Shown in pieces: positions 51,198 through 60,250 of a stretch of 64,000 bases of DNA. Position 1 is the first letter of the stretch; every line of letters starts with the position of its first letter. Source of the stretch: Clostridia bacterium (GTDB taxonomy: Bacteria > Bacillota > Clostridia > Christensenellales > QALW01). The position numbers and the translations under genes are program-made. The notes under the pieces are model-generated. The model saw only the letters and a list, made by a program, of their open reading frames with translations. It was not told the origin of the DNA and did no database searches. The stretch lies in the NCBI GenBank assembly GCA_900769815.1, contig CAAGID010000037.1, forward strand, positions 23,737 to 87,736. Reading direction: 5' to 3'.

Positions 51198-51227
51198 AGT
51201 ATATCATAAACCGAAGATATTTGTCAA
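51198..51227 (-). promoter_or_regulatory. Promoter of surface protein B, inside the alaX end
   Basis: On the minus strand TTGACA (51227-51222), 18-bp spacer, TATACT (51203-51198). The alaX stop codon (51206-51204) lies within the spacer. Confidence 0.8.
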
Positions 51228-52346
51228 CAGTAAATTTTTATTAATTTCATTAAAAATTAAATTTTTTGTTGAATTTATTTTGCCTTGAAGCATATTATCT
51301 CTGCCGCCGCCGGAGGCATTCAGTTTTTCTCTTAAGAATTCTTTTGTTTTGGAAAAATTTTCTGTCAAAATCATAAAGCGGTAGCCTTCCGTATCGTTGC
51401 CTGCAAAAGCTGCTGAAAAACGAGGGAATTTCTCGTTTAGCAGGTTTACTGCATCCTTTAACAAATCAGGAGAATCAACAAAAACAATGGGAGATTCTGC
51501 AGTTTTTAACGTGTTTTTTAAAATTTCAAGCTTTAAGCCTGTATTTTCATGCTGCAAATCATTTATTTTTGCCATCAGTTTTTCAACGCCCTCAAAGGTG
51601 TTTTCGGGAGGGAGAGACAAAAGGGCAGAAAGTTTTTTTAAGGTTTTATGGTAAGTATTTAAGGTTTCAAAGGCAAAGAGGCCGCTTTTTAATTCTATGT
51701 GAACACCGCCTTTATATTTCTGCATTGCCATAATTTTTATTAAACCGACCTCAGAAGTGTTCTTTACGTGAGGTGCACAGCAAGCACAAAGGTCGATACC
51801 CTCAATTTCGACAAGACGCACGTTTTCCTTTAAATCAAGCTTACTGCGGTAAGTATAGTCTTCGGGATTTTCAGGATACCAGGCTTTGATTTCACGTGCT
51901 TCTGCAGATTTTTTGTTGGCAAGAAATTCTATTTCTTCAATTTCCTCTTGAGTAATTGGCCCGTTATAATCCATTGTAACGATATTATCGCCTAAGTGAA
52001 AGCCTACGTTATCATAGCCGAATTTTTTAAAAACAAGCCCCGAAATTATATGCTCGGCGGTATGATTCTGCATTTTATAAAAGCGTTCGTCCCAGTTTAT
52101 AACGCCTTTTACCATAGCGCCCACTTCAATAGGTGTATGAGTAAAGTGGTATATTTTATTATCTATTTCCTGAACACAAAAGACTTCAATATTATTTAAC
52201 GTGCCTGTATCGCTTTTCTGTCCTCCGCCTTCGGGGAAGAAGGCGGTATCCTCAAGCTCAATAAGATACATTCCTTTTTTTTCCTTTAAAGAAATAACGG
52301 TTGTGGTAAATTCCTTTATATAACTGTTAATATCAAATAATCTCAT
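51204..52346 (-). CDS. alaX: Alanyl-tRNA editing protein (AlaX-L type, with DHHA1)
   Basis: A 380-residue trans-editing enzyme that would deacylate mischarged Ser- or Gly-tRNA(Ala). The N-terminal beta-barrel 'TAFFPEGGGQKSDTGTL' is followed by the zinc site: 'HTAEH' (residues about 96-100) and 'CACCAPHV' (about 188-195). A coiled-coil segment (240-280) and a C-terminal DHHA1 domain ending 'NASGGGRDNMLQGK' complete the long form. All metal ligands are present. It is followed three bases upstream by the AraC regulator gene in the same direction. Its 3' end was copied in the tandem duplication. Confidence 0.93.
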   Translation of the reverse strand: MRLFDINSYIKEFTTTVISLKEKKGMYLIELEDTAFFPEGGGQKSDTGTLNNIEVFCVQEIDNKIYHFTHTPIEVGAMVKGVINWDERFYKMQNHTAEHIISGLVFKKFGYDNVGFHLGDNIVTMDYNGPITQEEIEEIEFLANKKSAEAREIKAWYPENPEDYTYRSKLDLKENVRLVEIEGIDLCACCAPHVKNTSEVGLIKIMAMQKYKGGVHIELKSGLFAFETLNTYHKTLKKLSALLSLPPENTFEGVEKLMAKINDLQHENTGLKLEILKNTLKTAESPIVFVDSPDLLKDAVNLLNEKFPRFSAAFAGNDTEGYRFMILTENFSKTKEFLREKLNASGGGRDNMLQGKINSTKNLIFNEINKNLLLTNIFGL

Positions 52347-52348
52347 AA

Positions 52349-53113
52349 TTACTCCTCATTCTTCTTTCTGTACGCCTTCGGCGACATATTATGGTATTTT
52401 GAAAAAATGCGTGAAAACTGCAGAACGTCATCATAGCCTACTGCGTGTGCTATTTCAGTAATTGGGTATGAGGTTCTTAATAAAAACTCAGCACGCTCCA
52501 TTTTTAAATTCATAAGATACTTCTGGGGCGAAAGACCTGTTTTTGAGTAAAACAGATTTCTTAGATACGCTCTTGAGATACCCAAGTACCTTGCACATTC
52601 ATCAACGGTAATACCAAGATGATAATTGTTTTTAAAAAAGGAGATAGCTTGCGTTACGTAGCTTTCATTATTTCCGTTTTTCGTGATTTCGCTGAAAACC
52701 TCAAATAAAATTCCAAGACAACGCATTTCATCAGTATTGGGATTTTCGTTTTCGGTAATTTTTCTTATTGCACTGATATTGCGGGCAAGGTCAAACTCAA
52801 ATACACCGTCATTTAAGGGAATGTTTTTAATAAGCTCATTTGCACCTTCGCCCTTTATGTTTATCCAGGAATAAGTCCAAGGGTCATTTTTATCGGGAAT
52901 ATAATCGCAAAGTACGTCTTTTTTGCATATAAAGCCTTGACCTTTTTTTAAAAGTCTGCCGTTGAAGTAGCCGCAGCCCGATTGGATAAAGTGTATCATA
53001 TTTGAATTGGGAATAAGCTTTGTACGCTCTTTTGTGCTCTTACAGACGTCACGTCCGAAGCCTGTTAAAATAATTTCTTTGATAATAATCACCTCTATAT
53101 ATGATTTTACCAT
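52349..53113 (-). CDS. AraC-family transcriptional regulator
   Basis: A 254-residue regulator with an N-terminal cupin-like sensing domain (residues 15-130) and two C-terminal AraC helix-turn-helices ('ITVDECARYLGISRAYLRNLF', 'PITEIAHAVGYDDVLQFSRIFSKYHNMSPKAYR'). It is divergent from lacZ and probably controls it in response to a sugar. The start is uncertain: the first ATG (53113) lies in a -10-like element, while a good GAGGTG site near 53090 is followed by no ATG, GTG or TTG within reach. Confidence 0.88.
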   Translation of the reverse strand: MVKSYIEVIIIKEIILTGFGRDVCKSTKERTKLIPNSNMIHFIQSGCGYFNGRLLKKGQGFICKKDVLCDYIPDKNDPWTYSWINIKGEGANELIKNIPLNDGVFEFDLARNISAIRKITENENPNTDEMRCLGILFEVFSEITKNGNNESYVTQAISFFKNNYHLGITVDECARYLGISRAYLRNLFYSKTGLSPQKYLMNLKMERAEFLLRTSYPITEIAHAVGYDDVLQFSRIFSKYHNMSPKAYRKKNEE

Positions 53114-53182
53114 ATAAACCTATGCTTTTGCAATGTTTTTTTGTATGATTTTGTGATATTATTATCCTTGAGGTGATAAATT

Positions 53183-56100
53183 ATGAGAATTTACAAGAAT
53201 CAAATAGTTAAATCAGACGTATCAATGGCAATAAATACGCCGAGAGAATTGCAGAATCCCCAGATTTTACATATGAACAGGTTAGCACCCCGTGCAACGG
53301 TTGTGCCTGCAGGGGAGAAGGGCGTATACTATAATAATAAGGAAAAATCGGACAGATTGTTTTCCTTGAACGGCGATTATAAGTTTGCATTGTTTTCAGA
53401 TAAAGCACCTGAAAACTTTACCGATAATAATTTTGACTGTTCAGATTTTGATGTAATTGACGTGCCTTCAATGTGGCAGTTCAGGGGATATATGGAGCCT
53501 ACATATCCTAACGTTGAATATCCTTTCCCCTTTAATCCCCCTTACATTTTAAGGCTTAATCCCGTAGGCTGTTATATGCGTACCTTTGAAGCAGAGGATT
53601 TTGAAAGAGCAATTCTGCATTTTGAGGGTGTAGACAATGCTTTTTATGTATATCTTAATGGCGAATTCGTTGGCTTTTCGAAGGGCTCAAGACTGCCTCA
53701 CGAATTTGATATTACCAAGAACCTTAAAAAAGGCGAAAATATCTTAAAGGTAATTGTTTATACCTATTCAGACGCCTCATATCTCGAAAATCAGGATATG
53801 CTTATGGCAAGTGGTATTTTCAGGGATGTGTATATTATCTATTCGCCTAAAACCGCACTCTGGGATTGGAAAATTATAACTGACGATAAAAAACTATCGG
53901 TTAAAGCAGAGCTTTTTGATAAAACAGACGCTCTTGCAAAGTTTACCTTTGACGGCTCTGTTTATGAAGTTTCCTTTAAAGAGGGCGTTGCTGAACTTGA
54001 GCTTCAGCCTGAAAACGTTAAGACGTGGAATGCTGAAACTCCTAACCTTTACGACCTTTCTTTAGAGATTATTGAAAACGGGATTATAAAAGAAGTTCAT
54101 TCCAAACGTGTGGGCTTTGTAACAAGTGTTATTAAGGACAGACAGTTTAAGGTTAACGGCAAGCCCGTATTGATAAAAGGTATCAACCGACATGAAAATG
54201 ATTCTGAAAACGGCAGATACATTACCGTTGAACAGACAAGACGAGACCTTGAGCTTATTAAAAGCAACAATATTAACGCCATTCGTTGTGCACATTATCC
54301 TGATAATCCTGCTTTTTATGAGTTTTGTTCAGAACTTGGTATTTACGTTATGGATGAAGGCGACCTTGAAAGCCACGGCTGCGGTATTACGGGCGACCAG
54401 GGCTTCTTAAATAAAACGGCTTCCTGGCGTGACGCCTTTATGGACAGAACCGTTCGTATGGCTGAAAGGGATAAAAACGAAACTTGTATCGTTATTTGGT
54501 CTGTAGGTAACGAAATCGGCAGAGGCGAAAATGCTGAAGCCTGTGCTGAATATTTGAAAAACCGTAAGGATAAAAAACCGGTACAATACAGCTCCATCGA
54601 CGGAATGAGACAGGCTTTCGTAGGTAACGGTTACTGTAACGTAAACTCGCTTGAACGTGTGTTTAAAAATGCTCCTGATGACGACCGTCCCATCTGTCTT
54701 ATTGAATATGCTCACGCAATGGGTAACGGTCCGGGAAATATGCAAACCATCTGGGATTACGTTTTAGATCATCCCCGCTATTGCGGTGGCTACGTTTGGG
54801 AATTCAGAAGCCACGGTATGAAACGTGTCAATGAAGACGGTACCGTTGATTATCTCTACGGCGGTGACTTCCACGATGATAACCATTGGTCAAACTTTAC
54901 TCTTGACGGTTTCTGTACTTCTGACGGCACACCTAAGCCCACATTTCTCGAATTAAAGTATATTTATGCTCCGGTTCGGATTCAGTTAAAAGAAAATACT
55001 CTTACCATTACTAACCTTCAGGATTTTGCTGATTTGTCAGCATTTAAAATTGAGTATGAAATTATCTCTGACGGCGAAAGTGCGAAAAAGGATATTATCT
55101 CAATTAACCTTCAGCCTAAGGAAAAGGTTTCTTTGGAATTTAATCCTGAATATTCAGGTGTTGATAATTTCGTTACCTTCCGCGTGTTTAAGGAAAATGA
55201 AGTAGTTGCCTTAAAGCAGTTTGAACTTTTAAGCAATAAAGAAAAAGAAGAATTCAATAAACCTGAATTTACGGGCGACTTTACTCAAAATGCTGATAAA
55301 GTTAAGGTAACGGGCGAAAACTTCTGCGTTCTTTTTGAAAACGGTGTTCCTGTTAAATACGAAAAAGCAGGCAAGGTTTATTTCAATGAGCCTATGAAGT
55401 TCGTTACCCACCGTGCTGAAACGGACAATGACGGTATAGTACGTCTTTACCCCCGTTGGATTGGTTCGTGGGAAAACTCACGACTTCAGAAGATGGCTTA
55501 CTTTAACCTTAAAACTGACGTTGAAAAAACTGAAACCGCAATAAAGGTTTTAACGGAAGGCGTGCTTACTCAGGACCATTGCTATATGGGCTTCAACGTT
55601 AAAAATGAATACGTTATATATAATGACGGTCTTTTAGTTTATGAAATGGAGGTTAAGCCCTTCGGCGATATGCCCAATCCTCCCGGATGGGGCTCAGCCG
55701 GTGCTGACGACCCCTTAACACCAAGACTTCCACGCTTCGGCGTTTGCTTTAAGTTAGGCAAGGATTTTGAAACTGTTAAGTGGTATGGCAGGGGCGAGGA
55801 CCATTCCTATGAGGATACCAAGGAAGCCACACCCGTAGGGATTTATGAATTGCCTCTTTCTAAAATGAACTTTGTGTATGACGTACCTCAGGAAACAGGC
55901 TCAAGAAACGATACCAGATTCGTTCAGATTAAAAACGGAGAGAATAATTTTACCGTTTACGGTAATGATAAGTTCTCATTCCAGTATCATCCCTGGCACA
56001 TTGACTCTTTGAGAAATGCCCGCCACAGAAGCGAACTTAAGGAGGATAGCTCAAACTACCTTTATATCGACTATAAGATGCGTGCAATAGGCTCCTTCTC

Positions 56101-56299
56101 CTGCGGTCCTAACCCGGAAAGACATCTTGATTTTGAGCCTCACGACTTCCGCTTCGTGTTTGCCTTTAACGGCGAAACGGCAGATACACCCGAATATTTC
56201 CTTAAAAATATCGGCAATAAAACTGAAAAACTTTCAGGCGTTTATGAACGTATCAAGATTGAAACGGAAAGAGAAATTGTTGAGTGTAAAAATGCATAA
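53183..56299 (+). CDS. lacZ: Beta-galactosidase (GH2, LacZ type)
   Basis: A 1038-residue GH2 enzyme hydrolysing lactose-like beta-galactosides. No signal peptide, so cytoplasmic. The sugar-binding and jelly-roll domains are followed by the TIM barrel with the acid/base Glu in 'VIWSVGNEIGRGEN' and the nucleophile Glu in 'CLIEYAHAMGNGPGN'. 'GINRHENDSENGR' and the large C-terminal beta-sandwich are present. The usual DEANIETHG block reads 'DEGDLESHG'. GAGGTGAT precedes the ATG. A strong terminator follows. No dedicated lactose transporter is adjacent; the shared MsmK-type ATPase upstream may serve one elsewhere. Confidence 0.95.
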   Translation: MRIYKNQIVKSDVSMAINTPRELQNPQILHMNRLAPRATVVPAGEKGVYYNNKEKSDRLFSLNGDYKFALFSDKAPENFTDNNFDCSDFDVIDVPSMWQFRGYMEPTYPNVEYPFPFNPPYILRLNPVGCYMRTFEAEDFERAILHFEGVDNAFYVYLNGEFVGFSKGSRLPHEFDITKNLKKGENILKVIVYTYSDASYLENQDMLMASGIFRDVYIIYSPKTALWDWKIITDDKKLSVKAELFDKTDALAKFTFDGSVYEVSFKEGVAELELQPENVKTWNAETPNLYDLSLEIIENGIIKEVHSKRVGFVTSVIKDRQFKVNGKPVLIKGINRHENDSENGRYITVEQTRRDLELIKSNNINAIRCAHYPDNPAFYEFCSELGIYVMDEGDLESHGCGITGDQGFLNKTASWRDAFMDRTVRMAERDKNETCIVIWSVGNEIGRGENAEACAEYLKNRKDKKPVQYSSIDGMRQAFVGNGYCNVNSLERVFKNAPDDDRPICLIEYAHAMGNGPGNMQTIWDYVLDHPRYCGGYVWEFRSHGMKRVNEDGTVDYLYGGDFHDDNHWSNFTLDGFCTSDGTPKPTFLELKYIYAPVRIQLKENTLTITNLQDFADLSAFKIEYEIISDGESAKKDIISINLQPKEKVSLEFNPEYSGVDNFVTFRVFKENEVVALKQFELLSNKEKEEFNKPEFTGDFTQNADKVKVTGENFCVLFENGVPVKYEKAGKVYFNEPMKFVTHRAETDNDGIVRLYPRWIGSWENSRLQKMAYFNLKTDVEKTETAIKVLTEGVLTQDHCYMGFNVKNEYVIYNDGLLVYEMEVKPFGDMPNPPGWGSAGADDPLTPRLPRFGVCFKLGKDFETVKWYGRGEDHSYEDTKEATPVGIYELPLSKMNFVYDVPQETGSRNDTRFVQIKNGENNFTVYGNDKFSFQYHPWHIDSLRNARHRSELKEDSSNYLYIDYKMRAIGSFSCGPNPERHLDFEPHDFRFVFAFNGETADTPEYFLKNIGNKTEKLSGVYERIKIETEREIVECKNA

Positions 56300-56340
56300 A
56301 AAAAGGTTCATAACGGATTTGCCCGTTATGAACCTTTTTC
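56300..56340 (+). terminator. Terminator of lacZ
   Basis: A 12-bp perfect stem (56305-56316 with 56323-56334) with A and T runs. It could also end transcription of the convergent tRNA. Confidence 0.9.
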
Positions 56341-56341
56341 G

Positions 56342-56417
56342 TGGTGGAGATAAACGGATTCGAACCGTCGGCCTGTTACATGCGAAGCAACCGCTCTACC
56401 AACTGAGCTATATCCCC
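56342..56417 (-). tRNA. tRNA-Ala (CGC)
   Basis: A 76-nt cloverleaf with encoded CCA. The anticodon loop is TTCGCAT, giving anticodon CGC. The acceptor stem has G3-T70 (G3:U70), the alanine identity element, which supports Ala over other readings. CGC is a rarer alanine anticodon in low-GC Firmicutes. The gene is on the minus strand, convergent with lacZ. Confidence 0.9.
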
Positions 56418-56511
56418 GTATTCAGTATTTATATTTTAGCACGTTTTCCAAAAATTGCAACTAAAAAAATTAAGAAAATTCGACAAAATACTATATACAA
56501 TTATCTCATTT

Positions 56512-56522
56512 TGTGCTATAAT
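56512..56522 (+). promoter_or_regulatory. Extended -10 promoter of the deacetylase gene
   Basis: TTGTGCTATAAT: a TATAAT box with the extended TGnTATAAT motif 32 bp before the ATG. No good -35 hexamer. Confidence 0.5.
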
Positions 56523-56553
56523 TATAAAAAATGACACAAGAGGTACAACATAT

Positions 56554-57774
56554 ATGAAAAGTTTGTTTAAAAGTGCTTTAATTTTAATGCTTATACCTTG
56601 TCTTCTTTTTGCAGGCTGTACGAAAAATATTCTTCTTACGGTATATTATATTGCTGACGGAGCAATTACTCATAAACAGGTAAAGGCTGATGAGTTTTCT
56701 TCAGGTGCTATAGTTGAATTTTTAAAGGAAAATAATGTCATTCCTGATGAAACTGTGCTTCTTGATTTTAAAAACGAGGGCTCTGATACTTATCGCAGTC
56801 TGAATGTTGATTTTGCAGATTCTTTCAGAGTATATCTTTCATCGCAGACTCAGGATATGCAAAAGCTTATTATGCAGGCTATGGCAAATACCTTCCTTCA
56901 TAATTTTAAGGCTGACAGCATTAATTTTACCGTTGAAGGTAAAGTAATTCGGACAGGCATATATGATTTTTCCGAAGCCTTTATATTATCCGCATCAGGT
57001 ATTACTGCAGATGAAATTTCAATAAAGGCAACGCCTACTCCTGAACCTACTCCTACGCCAACATTTGAACCTACACCTGAACCCACTCCTGAATCCACAC
57101 CTAATGAAACGCCTATTACGGTTGTTACGCCTACCGCAACGGCAAAAGTGCCAAGCGGTAAAAAGGTCGTTGCAATGACCTTTGATGACGGACCTCACTC
57201 AAAATACACCAAATTACTTGCTGACGTTTGTAAAAAATATAATGCAGGTGCAACCTTCTTCGTTATCGGTAACAGAGTAACCGATACAACAGGACCTATG
57301 CTTAAATATGCTCAGGACAAGGGTTGTGAAATTGCAATTCACGGCTACACCCACGAGGTTTACTATGATAAATGCTCTGACGAGCGTTTTAATGAAGAAC
57401 TCTCTAAGACGGCAGAAGTGATTAAAAAATATACGGGTAAAACACCTACGATGATGCGTCCCGTTGGCGGCAGAATTACCGATGCACGTGTTAAAAGCTG
57501 TCCCTATGCAGTTATTCAGTGGAACGTTGATTCTGAAGACTGGCGTCATAAGAAAGCAGGCGACCAAGGAGAAATTGACATTATCGTTAACAACGTTATG
57601 AATACTGTAGGCCCGGGCAAGATAATTTTAATGCACGAGATTTATGAAAATTCATACGAGGCATTTAAAATTATTATGGAAAAGCTTTACGCACAAGGCT
57701 ATGAGGTCGTAACCGTAACCGAGCTTTTAGGCAAAGAAAACGTTAAACCCGGAACTGAAATTTTTAGCAGATAA
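56554..57774 (+). CDS. GerMN-polysaccharide deacetylase fusion lipoprotein
   Basis: A 406-residue protein. The signal peptide has a lipobox ('LLFAGC', Cys at about residue 20). Residues 25-150 match the GerMN sporulation/germination domain ('LNVDFADSFRVYLSSQTQDMQKL', 'NTFLHNF..DSINFTVEGK'). A linker of TPEPT repeats (about 155-195) follows. Residues 205-400 are a NodB-type deacetylase with 'MTFDDGPHSKYT' (metal Asp), 'HGYTHE' (metal His) and 'RPVGGR', 'LMHEIYENS' motifs. It would remove acetyl groups from peptidoglycan or another glycan at the cell surface. The start at 56554 follows AGAGG. Confidence 0.88.
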   Translation: MKSLFKSALILMLIPCLLFAGCTKNILLTVYYIADGAITHKQVKADEFSSGAIVEFLKENNVIPDETVLLDFKNEGSDTYRSLNVDFADSFRVYLSSQTQDMQKLIMQAMANTFLHNFKADSINFTVEGKVIRTGIYDFSEAFILSASGITADEISIKATPTPEPTPTPTFEPTPEPTPESTPNETPITVVTPTATAKVPSGKKVVAMTFDDGPHSKYTKLLADVCKKYNAGATFFVIGNRVTDTTGPMLKYAQDKGCEIAIHGYTHEVYYDKCSDERFNEELSKTAEVIKKYTGKTPTMMRPVGGRITDARVKSCPYAVIQWNVDSEDWRHKKAGDQGEIDIIVNNVMNTVGPGKIILMHEIYENSYEAFKIIMEKLYAQGYEVVTVTELLGKENVKPGTEIFSR

Positions 57775-57783
57775 AACTTTTAT

Positions 57784-57808
57784 GGCTGACGAGAAGTCAG
57801 CCTTTTTT
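57784..57808 (+). terminator. Terminator of the deacetylase gene
   Basis: GGCTGAC (57784-57790) pairs with GTCAGCC (57796-57802), followed by six T. Confidence 0.9.
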
Positions 57809-57881
57809 CACGGAAAAATCATTTTTCCATCATTAAAAAAGGTATAAGAAAATGATATAATTTTATTGAAAGGATGATATT

Positions 57882-59432
57882 ATGAAATTTATAAAATTAT
57901 TTTCAGGTATTTTGGCGATTTTAGTGATATTTTCCGCTTGCGAAAACAAAGAAAAGGTAGAAAATACAACTTCAATAAAAATTGTTTTAAGTGATGAAAT
58001 TATTACTGTTGACGGTAAAAACATTGAATCTGTAGGAGACGTGTATCTTAAAAACGATATAATTTACTATGAGTCGGGTAAAGATTTTACTTACGGTGAG
58101 GGTTCTGAAAAGGATGCTCATACCAAGGAAGAAGCCGATGAACACAAAGTAATTCATATAAATAAAGCAGGAACTTATGAAATAAGCGGTAAACTTTCAA
58201 AGGGTCAGATTGCCGTTGATTTAGGCGAAGATGCAGAAAATGACGTTAACGCAAAGGTAACTCTTATTTTAAATAATATTGATATAACCTGCCAAGTTGC
58301 TCCTGCTATAATTTTTTATAACGTTTACGAGTGTGGTGATAAGGATAATCCGACAAAGGACGTTGATACTTCAAATTCAGGGGCAAAGGTAATTATTGCT
58401 GAAAATAGTGTAAACACGGTTGATGGCTCATACGTTGAAAAAATATATAAACCTGAAACAGTAGTTTTAAATGAAGATAAAACTGAGGTAGAGGATGCCA
58501 AAAAACTTCATAAATACGACGGTGCATTTTATTCGAAAATGTCAATGGAACTTTCAGGCGAAGGAACGCTTAATATATATGCCAAAAATGAGGGGCTTGA
58601 CAGTGAAATGCACCTTACGATAAAGAACGGAAATATAAATATTGTTTCCGGCAACGACGGCATAAATACCAACGAGGATGGAGTTTCGGTTACAACCATT
58701 TCAGGTGGAAATTTAAATATTACAGTTAACGGTAAAACAGGCGAGGGTGATGGTATTGATTCCAACGGCTGGCTGGTAATAAACGGTGGTACTGTTATTT
58801 CAAAAGCATGCTCAACAAGTGGTGATTCGGGCATTGATTCGGATATGGGCATTCATATTACAGGAGGCACGGTAATTGCAACAGGTAGTATGCTTGACAG
58901 AATTGAAGAATGTGCACAGAACTATGCAGTATTTAATTTCACACAAACACAGCGAGGAAAAACCGGATTTGAGATAAAAGATAGCCAAGGTAATGCTGTT
59001 ATGGATGAATTTTTTGAAAACGATTTTACAATACTTGTATTTTCTTCACCTGAGTTAAGAGCAGGCACTTACACTTTATGGGGAATTGATACTCAGTTAT
59101 CGGTTTATTCGGGAGGTATGATGGGTGGCTTTAAGCCTGATGGCGAGCGACCTGAAATACCTGAAAACTTCGAACCTAACGGAGAACGACCTGAAATACC
59201 TGAAGGAATGATGCCCGGCGGAGAAAGACCTGAAATACCTGAAGGAATGATGCCCGGCGGAGAAAGACCTGAAAAGCCTGAAGGAATGATGCCTGATAGC
59301 GAAAGACCTGAAGAGTTTAAGCCTGAAACAGGTATAGAACCTCCCAACCCTGAAGGGAATTTTACGGGCGAAGCAACCAAGGAATTTAAGATTACTGACG
59401 GTGCAAATAATTTCAACGTTATAATTGAATAA
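57882..59432 (+). CDS. Cthe_2159-like carbohydrate-binding lipoprotein
   Basis: A 516-residue lipoprotein (lipobox 'VIFSAC', Cys at about residue 20). Residues 30-400 fit the right-handed beta-helix of the Cthe_2159 family (PF14262), shown in Clostridium thermocellum to bind polysaccharides and calcium: 'AGTYEISGKLSKGQIAVDL', 'LSGEGTLNIYAKNEGLDSEM', 'SGNDGINTNEDGV', 'GDGIDSNGWLVINGG'. A Pro-rich repeat region (residues 421-480, GERPEIPEGMMPG units) follows and a conserved C-terminal block ends the protein. It probably coats the cell surface. The repeat units are 39 bp and may vary between strains. Confidence 0.88.
   Translation: MKFIKLFSGILAILVIFSACENKEKVENTTSIKIVLSDEIITVDGKNIESVGDVYLKNDIIYYESGKDFTYGEGSEKDAHTKEEADEHKVIHINKAGTYEISGKLSKGQIAVDLGEDAENDVNAKVTLILNNIDITCQVAPAIIFYNVYECGDKDNPTKDVDTSNSGAKVIIAENSVNTVDGSYVEKIYKPETVVLNEDKTEVEDAKKLHKYDGAFYSKMSMELSGEGTLNIYAKNEGLDSEMHLTIKNGNINIVSGNDGINTNEDGVSVTTISGGNLNITVNGKTGEGDGIDSNGWLVINGGTVISKACSTSGDSGIDSDMGIHITGGTVIATGSMLDRIEECAQNYAVFNFTQTQRGKTGFEIKDSQGNAVMDEFFENDFTILVFSSPELRAGTYTLWGIDTQLSVYSGGMMGGFKPDGERPEIPENFEPNGERPEIPEGMMPGGERPEIPEGMMPGGERPEKPEGMMPDSERPEEFKPETGIEPPNPEGNFTGEATKEFKITDGANNFNVIIE
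59142..59297 (+). repeat. 39-bp tandem repeat in the Cthe_2159-like gene
   Basis: Four copies (from 59142, 59181, 59220, 59259) encode GERPEIPENFEPN, GERPEIPEGMMPG twice and GERPEKPEGMMPD, then a partial fifth. The middle two are almost identical. Confidence 0.85.
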
Positions 59433-59437
59433 AATGA

Positions 59438-59470
59438 AAGAGGGCGGATATTTTCCACCCTCTTACTTTT
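59438..59470 (+). terminator. Terminator of the Cthe_2159-like gene
   Basis: AAGAGGG..GG pairs with CC..CCCTCTT (59438-59464), followed by T residues. A near copy of the core (GGACGGATATTTATCCACCC) lies at 59477-59496. Confidence 0.8.
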
Positions 59471-59507
59471 TTAATAAGGACGGATATTTATCCACCCGCA
59501 AAAATGG

Positions 59508-60230
59508 CTACTTTCCCAATCCGTTTAAATAGTTCTGGGGATTTACATTTTTGCCGTCTTTCTTCACTTCAAAATGAAGATGAGCACCATCGGAAGATTC
59601 GCTTGAAGCAGAATTACCTACCGTACCTATTGCCTGTCCTTTAAGAACACTTGAGCCTTCCTTAACCTTTTCGGTAACAGATTCCAAAGAAGAATATACC
59701 GTTTCAAGACCTGAATCGTGGGTAATTGTAACGGTAAGTCCCATAAGTGCATCTTCAGAAACCTGGGATATTACACCGTCCTGTGCGGAAAGCACTAATG
59801 TGCCTGAGGGGGCGGCAATATCAAGAGCAGTATGTGTGCACCAATGGTCAAGTGTTTGGGAATAAACAAGGCTGTCGCTTGCATATCCTTTAAGGACGTT
59901 GCCTCCCGTTACGGGCAGAAGCATTGAAGCAGAAACGCTTGCACCTGATGATGCAGGTGCGTCAGTGGGTTCAGGCGCACTCGTAGTAGGTACGGGGGGC
60001 AGAGTAGGACTTTGCTTATCTACCGTAGCATTTGAGTTTACCTTGTTACTTTCCGTTGTCTTGGGTGCCTCAAGTACGGGTGTTTGTTCATTTTTGCCCG
60101 TAAGTGAAACCATAGCCGTTACGGCGATAACCGCAACACAGCATACGGCAATAAGTGAAGCAACTTTTTTAACGGAACGCTTTCTTAAAATTGTTTTGCC
60201 AGTTTTGTCTTTTATGGTACCAAGATTCAT
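59508..60230 (-). CDS. spoIIQ: SpoIIQ-like M23 peptidase-fold protein
   Basis: A 240-residue protein with a short cytoplasmic part, one membrane segment (about residues 22-45), a Thr/Pro/Ser/Ala linker (60-100) and a C-terminal LytM/M23 domain. The zinc motifs 'HTALD' (H-x3-D) and 'HLHFEV' (H-x-H) are intact. This plan and a SigF-like promoter match the forespore engulfment protein SpoIIQ, which pairs with SpoIIIAH. The start at 60230 follows GGAGG by nine bases; the longer frame to 60314 crosses the promoter. A general cell-wall M23 peptidase is the alternative. Confidence 0.75.
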   Translation of the reverse strand: MNLGTIKDKTGKTILRKRSVKKVASLIAVCCVAVIAVTAMVSLTGKNEQTPVLEAPKTTESNKVNSNATVDKQSPTLPPVPTTSAPEPTDAPASSGASVSASMLLPVTGGNVLKGYASDSLVYSQTLDHWCTHTALDIAAPSGTLVLSAQDGVISQVSEDALMGLTVTITHDSGLETVYSSLESVTEKVKEGSSVLKGQAIGTVGNSASSESSDGAHLHFEVKKDGKNVNPQNYLNGLGK

Positions 60231-60250
60231 AAAATTACACCTCCGAAATG

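Larger units (their letters stand above)
48549..51440. repeat. Tandem duplication of about 1.49 kb
   Basis: Copy A (48549-49990) and copy B (50037-51440) are direct repeats with a period of about 1488 bp. Each carries a terminator (48577-48600; 50063-50087), one surface-protein gene, its leader and promoter, and sequence from the 3' part of alaX. The alaX part is intact only in copy B. Flanking non-coding DNA is also near-identical between the copies, so this is a segmental duplication and not two separate gene captures. Confidence 0.85.

Noticed and set aside
59443..59496. Direct repeat GG(A)CGGATATTT(A)TCCACCC near the convergent gene ends
   Set aside because: Both copies are short terminator-like stems with no further structure; probably two terminators of similar sequence.
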